This document shows, piece by piece, positions 1 to 4,589 of a stretch of 9,589 nt of DNA (position 1 is the first letter of the stretch; each line of letters begins with the position of its first letter). The DNA comes from an uncultured Collinsella sp. (GTDB lineage: Bacteria; Actinomycetota; Coriobacteriia; Coriobacteriales; Coriobacteriaceae). The DNA is taken from assembly GCA_900764025.1 (NCBI GenBank), contig CAAFMM010000227.1, forward strand, positions 1 through 9,589, given 5' to 3'. Position numbers and translations under genes: made by a program. Under the pieces are notes generated by a model. That model saw only the letters and a program-made list of their open reading frames with translations. It was not told the origin of the DNA and ran no database searches.

Positions 1-6
1 CGGTCG

Positions 7-39
7 ATGATCCGTTTTCCTCCGTCCCCAAGGGATCAT
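7..39 (-). repeat. Palindromic element downstream of degV, GGGGAC in loop
   Basis: ATGATCC (7-13) is repeated inverted as GGATCAT (33-39), a perfect 7-bp stem around a loop that reads GGGGACGG on the minus strand. It lies 16 nt after the degV stop codon, where a 3'-end structure is expected. No T-run follows on the minus strand, so it is not a canonical intrinsic terminator. The GGGGAC loop resembles that of other intergenic palindromes here (1584-1622, 2477-2498, 4414-4453), which suggests a dispersed REP-like element. That last point is inference. Confidence 0.45.
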
Positions 40-54
40 TTGTTGGCGGGTCAG

Positions 55-909
55 TTAGTTGGCAGGCTGGAAGAAGGCTACGGCTACGGCGCCGGGGCCT
101 ACGTGGGTGCCGATGGTGGCGCCGATGGTGTGGACGGGCAACTCACCCTCGGTGTGGCCGGCCCACAGCGCGGCGCTGTCCTCGATGTACTTCTTGAGCA
201 CCGCGTCCGAAAGGCCCGTATAGCCGAGCGCCAGCGGCATGGAAAAGTCAACGCCGCCCGCTTTTTCGACCTTCTGGTTGAGCAGGTTACGGCCGTTCTT
301 GGAACCGCGCGCCTTGCCCAGCTGCACGATCAGGCCGTCCTCGGCGGCCACCACGGGCTTCACGTTGAGCAGCGTGCCCACAGCGCCCGCAGCGGCAGAC
401 AGGCGACCGCCGCGCACCAAGTACTCCAGCGTCTCGAGCAGGCCGATAACCACCACACGGTCGCGCACGGCCTCGACGGCCGCCGCGATCTGAGCCGCAC
501 TACGGCCCTCGTCCACCAAGCGCAGGGCATACTCGACCAGCACGCGCTCGCCCAAGGTAACGTTGTTGCTGTCTACCACGAACACGTCGCCGCCCGGCGC
601 CTCGGCAAGTGCGGTACGGGCACTCTGATTGGTGCCCGAAAGCTTGGCGCCCACGGTAATAATCACTGCCTCGTCGCCGGCCTCACGCGCCTCGGCAATC
701 GCCTGCGAAAACGCGTACGGGTTGACCTGACCGGTCTTGGGCAGCTCATCGCGCTCCACGAGCATCTCGTAAAAGCGCTGGTGATCGATGTCGACGCCAT
801 CCATGTACACATCGGTGCCAAAGGTGACAGACAGCGGCAAAACACGCAGAGCGGGGTGCTCCGCCGGCGACATATCGCTTGCGGAATCGGTAATAATACG
901 AATGGACAT
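55..909 (-). CDS. DegV family fatty-acid-binding protein
   Basis: This 284-residue cytoplasmic protein has the usual length and motifs of the DegV family. Members bind a fatty acid between two alpha/beta domains, and some (FakB) present it to the kinase FakA for phosphorylation and use in phospholipids. Visible motifs are ITDSASD (6-12), KTGQVNP (58-64, at the place of the usual KTSQP ligand loop), SGTNQSA (91-97), LEYLVRGGRL (161-170) and IGTHVGPGA (266-274). The ATG at 909 is chosen because GAAAGGA lies 6 nt upstream; an upstream ATG at 1014 has no ribosome site. The gene follows the MarR gene on the same strand after 119 nt, so co-transcription is possible; I see no clear promoter in that gap. 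Which lipid it binds, and whether it acts as FakB, cannot be read from sequence; no FakA is present in the window. The Gly in place of Ser in the KTSQP loop is a mild oddity. Confidence 0.93.
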   Translation of the reverse strand: MSIRIITDSASDMSPAEHPALRVLPLSVTFGTDVYMDGVDIDHQRFYEMLVERDELPKTGQVNPYAFSQAIAEAREAGDEAVIITVGAKLSGTNQSARTALAEAPGGDVFVVDSNNVTLGERVLVEYALRLVDEGRSAAQIAAAVEAVRDRVVVIGLLETLEYLVRGGRLSAAAGAVGTLLNVKPVVAAEDGLIVQLGKARGSKNGRNLLNQKVEKAGGVDFSMPLALGYTGLSDAVLKKYIEDSAALWAGHTEGELPVHTIGATIGTHVGPGAVAVAFFQPAN

Positions 910-1028
910 AGCGAATCCTTTCTTGCGCGGAGCTCGCGCGGGGAATTTTGACAGCAATGCCCCGGCACGGTATACGCGCTCAAACGGGACTATGCAGTTG
1001 TTAATGGGAAGCAAATGCCTTGGCGGCC

Positions 1029-1478
1029 TTAGATCTCGCGCAGGGTGTTAAGAATCGTACGCAGCGACGCATACATCTGCTCGCGCTGCTCCACGCCCAT
1101 GGCCTTACCGGTGGTGTCGAGCACTTCGTGGATGATGCGGTCGGCCTCGTTCATGCTCTCGCCACCCAGCGTGGTCAGGCGAACCGGGGCGCGGTACTTG
1201 ACGGCAGCATCGCCCGAGTCATCAACCTCGACAAAGCCGCCCTCCTCCAGGTGCGCCAGCGTGCGCGAGACGGCAGCGCGCGTCACGCCGGCCACGCGAG
1301 CCAGGTCGGCGCCGGTCATGCCGTCCTTGCTGCGCTCCAGGTAGTACAGGCACATAACGTCGGAGCCCTTGAGGCCCAGCCTTGCGCCCTCGGACGTCTT
1401 GATACGCTGAATCTCCTTGTAGAGCCCGCTAATCAGTCCGACAAAATCCTCAAAACGTGTCTCGTCGTTCTGCTGCAT
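1029..1478 (-). CDS. MarR-family winged helix-turn-helix regulator
   Basis: A 149-residue protein of typical MarR length. It has an alpha-helical N-terminal dimerisation segment (about 5-50), a winged HTH with MTGADLARVAGVTRAAVSRT at 54-73 (recognition helix about 66-77), a wing reaching LTTLGG (101-106), and a C-terminal helix pair. MarR proteins bind palindromic DNA as dimers and are usually repressors released by a small ligand. The start at 1478 has a GAAAGGCGG site about 9 nt upstream. The only gene close downstream on the same strand is degV (119 nt). FabT-type MarR regulators control fatty-acid genes, so a lipid link is conceivable, but that is inference from position only. An imperfect 20-bp palindrome at 1505-1524, upstream of its start, is a candidate autoregulatory site. 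The family call is firm; ligand and regulon are unknown. Confidence 0.9.
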   Translation of the reverse strand: MQQNDETRFEDFVGLISGLYKEIQRIKTSEGARLGLKGSDVMCLYYLERSKDGMTGADLARVAGVTRAAVSRTLAHLEEGGFVEVDDSGDAAVKYRAPVRLTTLGGESMNEADRIIHEVLDTTGKAMGVEQREQMYASLRTILNTLREI

Positions 1479-1504
1479 GGGAGACGACCGCCTTTCGCTT
1501 GCAT

Positions 1505-1524
1505 GATGCTAACGGGTAAACATC
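1505..1524. promoter_or_regulatory. Imperfect palindrome upstream of the MarR gene, possible operator
   Basis: GATG at 1505-1508 and CATC at 1521-1524 bound a 20-bp sequence in which 7 of 10 position pairs are complementary. It sits 27 nt upstream of the MarR start codon, within the size range of MarR operators. An overlapping GCTAA (1508-1512)/TTAGC (1525-1529) repeat is also present. Symmetry of this degree can arise by chance. Confidence 0.28.
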
Positions 1525-1583
1525 TTAGCCGCATGTCCGAACCCCCGTACCCAAATATCCCAATTGTTAACCCATCAACATAA

Positions 1584-1622
1584 AAACCACCACAAAGGGG
1601 ACAGACACCTTTGTGGTGGTTT
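1584..1622 (-). terminator. Intrinsic terminator, 15-bp stem, for the B3/B4 gene; REP-like
   Basis: AAACCACCACAAAGG (1584-1598) pairs perfectly with CCTTTGTGGTGGTTT (1608-1622) around the 9-nt loop GGACAGACA. Read on the minus strand, the stem ends in a run of five T (GGTTTTTA), 27 nt after the stop codon of the B3/B4 protein. This is a standard intrinsic terminator. The same stem recurs at 2544-2575 with its loop in the opposite orientation, so it may be a dispersed palindrome used as a terminator. Confidence 0.8.
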
Positions 1623-1648
1623 GGGGCATCAATAGGTTCTAGGCACAG

Positions 1649-2368
1649 CTACAACTCCACGCAGGGATTGTCGCGGGTCACAAGCGTCTTAACGACAACC
1701 GTCGCTCCCAGATAGCGCTCGAGCAGCTCGGCTAAGCGATCGATCGCGGCCTGGCAGTCCCCCATTCGCTCGGGTTCTACACACTCAATCGCCAGGAATG
1801 CGTCGGCCGAATCGTCGGACAGAGCCGTTCGAACGCCGTCGCGCCAGTTCCAGCAGCGGCACACGGCGCCCGCATCGTCGATGTAGGCGAGCTCGCCGGG
1901 CAGCGTCGGGTCATCCGCTTCCTCGCCAAGCGGCAAGAACGCATCGCCGCCGTCGGTCACCTTCAAGCGAAGATCCCCCTCAATCGCATGCAGGTCCTCG
2001 CCTCCCACGGGCAGCGCGTAGGACAGCGACACCGTGTTGTAAATATCCACCGCCGGTGTGATATGACCGACCGGCTTGCCTTTGAGTACGCGTTTGAGCA
2101 GGTTCTCGATTGAGCAACGCGCGCCCTTTTTAGTCTTGAACAGGCGATAGGCCTCGCGCCATGCCTTGACTGGCGCGTTCTCGCTGATAGTATCGCTGGT
2201 CAGATGACGCTCCGCATCGATATTGGCGCGGTCGAGCAACGCCGCAATCGCATCCACGTCCTCTTGAGGAATCTGAGCCGCTGGCTTCATGCCCTCCACG
2301 ACCACAACACCGACCGCTGCCTGCGGAAACAGCTCCCAGAATGAATTCTCGGCAATAAAGCCCTTCAT
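1649..2368 (-). CDS. B3/B4 tRNA-binding-domain protein (PheRS beta B3/B4-like)
   Basis: A 239-residue soluble protein matching the stand-alone B3/B4 domain family, related to the B3/B4 region of phenylalanyl-tRNA synthetase beta. Diagnostic stretches are FPQAAVGVVVVEG (14-26), ENAPVKAWREAYRLF (63-77), KGARCSIENLLKRV (81-94) and the family core GHITPAVDIYNTVSLSYALP (101-120). Next come GGEDL (122-126) and a PTLPGELAY segment (154-162). In PheRS this fold is linked to tRNA handling and editing. The stand-alone proteins are suspected trans-acting quality-control factors, but none is assigned here. The ATG at 2368 is preferred because AAGGGAG lies 5 nt upstream. An in-frame ATG at 2383 would place this ribosome site inside the gene and has none of its own. 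The gene is transcribed alone, bounded by a promoter (2513-2541), a terminator-bearing leader and its own 3' terminator. The family call is strong; the substrate is unknown. Confidence 0.88.
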   Translation of the reverse strand: MKGFIAENSFWELFPQAAVGVVVVEGMKPAAQIPQEDVDAIAALLDRANIDAERHLTSDTISENAPVKAWREAYRLFKTKKGARCSIENLLKRVLKGKPVGHITPAVDIYNTVSLSYALPVGGEDLHAIEGDLRLKVTDGGDAFLPLGEEADDPTLPGELAYIDDAGAVCRCWNWRDGVRTALSDDSADAFLAIECVEPERMGDCQAAIDRLAELLERYLGATVVVKTLVTRDNPCVEL

Positions 2369-2506
2369 ACGCTCTCCCTTCATTGTGCGCGCCCGAGTGA
2401 GGGCGCCTAAACAAAAAGCGCCCTTACGACGGCCACCTTCAAAGTCCTACGGTGCCGTCACAAGAGCGCTTGCGCTGTCCCCATCCGGAGAAGGGGACGA
2501 TATGTC
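2369..2506 (-). promoter_or_regulatory. Structured 5' leader of the B3/B4 gene, candidate attenuator
   Basis: From the predicted promoter, transcription should begin near 2506, leaving about 138 nt before the start codon. In order on the minus strand the leader has a GTCCCC/GGGGAC hairpin (2493-2498 with 2477-2482), a 19-bp terminator hairpin with T-run (2413-2469), and two GC-rich segments that can pair alternately. GGGCGC/GCGCCC pairing is possible between 2418-2423 (the 3' arm of the terminator) and 2401-2406, and between 2401-2406 and 2389-2394. Formation of the first would break the base of the terminator. This is the logic of an attenuator or riboswitch. I do not recognise a known class: the T-box consensus is absent and there is no clear leader peptide. 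The structure was found by eye, without energy calculation. Confidence 0.55.
2412..2469 (-). terminator. Strong intrinsic terminator inside the B3/B4 leader
   Basis: On the minus strand GCGCTCTTGTGACGGC (2469-2454) pairs over 16 consecutive positions, including G-U wobbles, with GCCGTCGTAAGGGCGC (2433-2418). Three more pairs (ACC with GGT) follow across one bulged G. The loop is 13 nt, and the stem runs directly into TTTTTGTTT (2417-2409). It lies downstream of a promoter and upstream of the start codon, about 40 nt away, so it would stop transcription before the gene. It could also be a second terminator for pckA read-through, but pckA already has one at 2544-2575. Confidence 0.72.
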
Positions 2507-2512
2507 AGGCGT

Positions 2513-2541
2513 ATTGTAACCCGAGTCATCCACGCGAGCAA
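2513..2541 (-). promoter_or_regulatory. Sigma-70-type promoter for the B3/B4 gene
   Basis: Minus strand: -10 box TACAAT (2518-2513, 5 of 6 to consensus) and -35 box TTGCTC (2541-2536, 3 of 6) separated by exactly 17 nt. The -35 box overlaps the T-run of the pckA terminator at 2544-2575, so termination of one unit and initiation of the next are packed together. Confidence 0.6.
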
Positions 2542-2543
2542 AA

Positions 2544-2575
2544 CCACCACAAAGGTGCCTGTCCCTTTGTGGTGG
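2544..2575 (-). terminator. Intrinsic terminator for pckA, 12-bp stem; second copy of the CCACCACAAAGG palindrome
   Basis: CCACCACAAAGG (2544-2555) pairs perfectly with CCTTTGTGGTGG (2564-2575) around an 8-nt loop. On the minus strand it begins 20 nt after the pckA stop and is followed by TTTTG, as expected of an intrinsic terminator. The stem is the same as at 1584-1622, but the loop sequence (GACAGGCA on the minus strand) is in the opposite orientation. Confidence 0.75.
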
Positions 2576-2594
2576 ATATGGACTCACGGCGAAG

Positions 2595-4265
2595 CTAGTG
2601 GCGAAGTCCCAGCAGCCCTCGGCCGCGATGACGGGCGTCGGCGGGCACCTGAGCGTGCGGGCCGGCGGCCTTGACGGACTCGGGCAGGTGCGAGTACTTC
2701 TTCTCGAAATTCTCCTCGAACATCACCGCCAGGTTGTGCGCTGCTTCATCGTAGCGAGCGGTGCTCTGCCAGTACTGGCGCGGCACCAGAATGCCGTCGG
2801 GCACACCGTGGCACGTGGTGGGAATGTCGACGTTAAAGATGTCGTCGTGCACGAACTCGCTGTCCTCGATGGTACCGTCGAGGGCGCGGGCCACCAGGGA
2901 GCGCGTGTAGGCGAGCTCGATGCGATGACCCACGCCATAACCGCCGCCAATCCATCCGGTATTGACCAGATAGACGCGGGTGCGACCGTCGGCGATACGC
3001 TCGCCGAGCATCTTGGCATAGACCATAGGATCGAGCGGCATAAACGGCTCGCCAAACAGCGAGGAGAACGTGGGCGTAGGCTCGGTGACGCCGACCTCAG
3101 TGCCGGGGATCTTGGCGGTGAAGCCCGTCACAAAGTGATACATGGCGGCATCGGCCGTCAGGCGCGAGATGGGCGGCAGCACGCCAAAGGCATCGCAGGT
3201 CAAAAACAGCACGACGCTCGGGATGGTGCCCATGCCCTTGGTCCACGCGTTGGGGATATGCTCGACGGGATAGGCCACGCGCGTATTGTGCGTGATCGAG
3301 ACGTCATCATAGTTGGGCTTGCGGTTCTCATCGAGCACCACGTTTTCACAGATGGCGCCAAAGCGAACGGCGTTGAAGATCTCGGGCTCGTGGAACGCGT
3401 CCAGGCCCTCGCACTTGGCGTAGCAGCCGCCCTCGACGTTAAAGATGCCCATGTCGGACCAGCCGTGCTCATCGTCGCCGATCAGCAGGCGCGTGGGGTT
3501 GGCCGAAAGCGTGGTCTTGCCCGTGCCCGACAGGCCAAAGAACACAGCGGTCTCGTGCGTGACGGGATCCATGCTGGCCGAGCAGTGCATGGGCAGCACA
3601 TCGTCCTCGACAGGCAGCAGGTAATTCATGACGCTGAAGATGGACTTTTTGATCTCGCCGGAGTAACCGGTACCGGCAACCAGAATCACGCGCTCCTGGA
3701 AGTTGATGACCACGGCGGCGCTGGAGTTGAGGCCCTTGATGGCGGGGTCGCACTGGTAGCCGGGAGCGGCGAGCACGCAAAAGTCCGGCTCACCGGTGCG
3801 CGCAATTTCACGAGCGAGCGGACGGGCGAGCATCTGCTTAATGAAGAGCGCCTGGCTGGCACGCTCGCAGGCGACGAGCAGGCGACGCGTGTGGTTGCGG
3901 TCAGCGCCCGCCATGCCGCGCGTGACGAACACGTCGCGCTCGTTGAGGTAGTCGACGATACCGGCCTTGATGGCCTCGTAGCTCTCGGTCGAAAGCGGGC
4001 GGTTGACGGCGCCCCAGGCAATCTTATCGTGAACATCGGGGGTGTCAACGATAAAGCGGTCGTTGGGAGAACGGCCGGTGCGCTCCCCCGTCTCGATTAC
4101 CAACGCGCCGTTGGAGGCCATGCGGCCTTCGTTGCGGCGGATGGCGTGCTCGACGAGCTCCGCGGCGGGTAGATCGACCAGCAGACGGGGCTGATTCTCG
4201 GCGGGATCTTCGACCAGCGTAATACCAAAGTTGGACAGAACTTCTGCAGGGGTAACACCAGGCAT
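2595..4265 (-). CDS. pckA: Phosphoenolpyruvate carboxykinase (ATP), EC 4.1.1.49
   Basis: Converts oxaloacetate and ATP to PEP, CO2 and ADP in the cytoplasm. In fermenting anaerobes the reverse direction can fix CO2 and make ATP. The 556-residue protein carries the ATP-type signature throughout: RTGRSPNDR (62-70, substrate Arg65), GTGYSGEIKK (198-207, metal and substrate Tyr201, Lys206/207), His227 in MHCSA, P-loop GLSGTGKTT (244-252), LIGDDEHGW (261-269, metal Asp), GGCYAKC (279-285), NTRVAYP (Arg329), and FGVLPPISRLTAD/GFTAK (359-385). The start at 4265 has an ideal AAAGGAGG site 4 nt upstream; an in-frame extension to 4379 would run through the 5' region and lacks a site. All catalytic motifs are present, so it should be active. 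A basic tail of about 20 residues after AAGP (533-536) is longer than the E. coli enzyme. Palindromes at 4307-4322 and 4340-4355 may be operators. Confidence 0.98.
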   Translation of the reverse strand: MPGVTPAEVLSNFGITLVEDPAENQPRLLVDLPAAELVEHAIRRNEGRMASNGALVIETGERTGRSPNDRFIVDTPDVHDKIAWGAVNRPLSTESYEAIKAGIVDYLNERDVFVTRGMAGADRNHTRRLLVACERASQALFIKQMLARPLAREIARTGEPDFCVLAAPGYQCDPAIKGLNSSAAVVINFQERVILVAGTGYSGEIKKSIFSVMNYLLPVEDDVLPMHCSASMDPVTHETAVFFGLSGTGKTTLSANPTRLLIGDDEHGWSDMGIFNVEGGCYAKCEGLDAFHEPEIFNAVRFGAICENVVLDENRKPNYDDVSITHNTRVAYPVEHIPNAWTKGMGTIPSVVLFLTCDAFGVLPPISRLTADAAMYHFVTGFTAKIPGTEVGVTEPTPTFSSLFGEPFMPLDPMVYAKMLGERIADGRTRVYLVNTGWIGGGYGVGHRIELAYTRSLVARALDGTIEDSEFVHDDIFNVDIPTTCHGVPDGILVPRQYWQSTARYDEAAHNLAVMFEENFEKKYSHLPESVKAAGPHAQVPADARHRGRGLLGLRH

Positions 4266-4306
4266 GGGGCCTCCTTTAAAAACGCGACACGTGGACGCGG
4301 CGCGCA

Positions 4307-4322
4307 CTTTACTCACGTAAAG
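4307..4322. promoter_or_regulatory. Perfect 6-bp inverted repeat upstream of pckA
   Basis: CTTTAC (4307-4312) and GTAAAG (4317-4322) form a perfect inverted repeat with a 4-nt spacer, 41 nt upstream of the pckA start. It could be an operator or a small 5'-leader hairpin; no regulator can be named. Confidence 0.35.
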
Positions 4323-4339
4323 CCCGTTGTACCCGATAT

Positions 4340-4355
4340 GCAAAAACGTTTTTGC
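4340..4355. promoter_or_regulatory. Perfect 16-bp palindrome GCAAAAACGTTTTTGC, candidate operator
   Basis: A perfect 16-bp palindrome with a central CG, 74 nt upstream of the pckA start. LacI/CcpA-family operators typically have a central CG flanked by A- and T-rich half sites, so carbon-source control of pckA by such a regulator is a reasonable inference. I see no convincing -35/-10 pair around it, so its position relative to the promoter is unclear. Confidence 0.45.
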
Positions 4356-4413
4356 GGCAACGGCGAAGCGCCCGCCCAACGGTCAAAAATCGCAGGCAAG
4401 CGGCCTAGTCATT

Positions 4414-4453
4414 GGGGACACTCTTGAACAGGCAACAACCAAGGAGTGTCCCC
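4414..4453. repeat. GGGGACACTC hairpin, REP-like
   Basis: GGGGACACTCTT (4414-4425) pairs with AAGGAGTGTCCCC (4441-4453) with one bulged base, around a 15-nt loop. It lies in the divergent pckA/flippase spacer, far from either 3' end, so a terminator role is unlikely. It shares the GGGGACA core with the palindromes at 1584-1622 and 2477-2498. Confidence 0.5.
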
Positions 4454-4462
4454 GGATGCCGG

Positions 4463-4484
4463 CACTTAGGGACGTTCCTAAGTG
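4463..4484. repeat. CACTTAGG/CCTAAGTG perfect hairpin, REP-like
   Basis: CACTTAGG (4463-4470) and CCTAAGTG (4477-4484) form a perfect 8-bp stem around GACGTT. It begins 10 nt after the previous hairpin, so the two make a double-hairpin unit of about 70 bp. No T-run follows on either strand. Confidence 0.5.
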
Positions 4485-4513
4485 ACGACTACTGAATGGC
4501 GCCGCCGAAAATA

Positions 4514-4530
4514 TTGAACAACCTGTTCAA
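4514..4530. promoter_or_regulatory. 17-bp palindrome TTGAACA-ACC-TGTTCAA upstream of the flippase
   Basis: TTGAACA (4514-4520) and TGTTCAA (4524-4530) form a perfect 7-bp inverted repeat with a 3-nt spacer, typical of dimeric operators. It lies 25 nt upstream of the predicted -10 box of the flippase gene, where an activator or repressor could act. A further half site TGAAC occurs at 4540-4544, and TTGAACA also occurs at 4424-4430. Confidence 0.42.
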
Positions 4531-4555
4531 AAACACGAATGAACACCACCGCGTC

Positions 4556-4561
4556 TATACT
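4556..4561 (+). promoter_or_regulatory. -10 box TATACT for the flippase gene
   Basis: TATACT matches the -10 consensus at 5 of 6 positions. Its predicted start site near 4568 leaves about 22 nt of leader before the TTG start at 4590. The hexamer 17 nt upstream (ACACGA) is a poor -35, so the promoter may need an activator, perhaps at the palindrome at 4514-4530. The box lies downstream of the ATG at 4539, which argues against that ATG as the start. Confidence 0.45.
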
Positions 4562-4589
4562 AGAGCGCAGCAATAGAAAGGACTCCGCT

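Noticed and set aside
7..951. A 314-residue open frame on the plus strand, opposite degV
   Set aside because: It is an antisense shadow: DegV motifs are continuous on the minus strand, while this frame is low-complexity, rich in His, Arg and Gly, and has no recognisable domain.
910..1028. A separate degV promoter
   Set aside because: TATACC and CATAGT are possible -10 boxes, but neither has a -35 at 16-18 nt, so none was listed.
2369..2506. T-box riboswitch in the B3/B4 leader
   Set aside because: A GGTGG run is present, but the full T-box consensus and antiterminator are absent. The run is also in the 3' arm of the terminator stem, and the leader is short for a Stem I plus specifier loop.
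2598..4172. A 524-residue open frame on the plus strand, opposite pckA
   Set aside because: It is the antisense frame of a strongly conserved gene in GC-rich DNA, with no family motif and no ribosome site. pckA explains the sequence fully.
4539..4589. ATG at 4539 as the start of the flippase
   Set aside because: No ribosome site precedes it, and it lies upstream of the best -10 box. TTG 4590 has GAAAGGA at good spacing.
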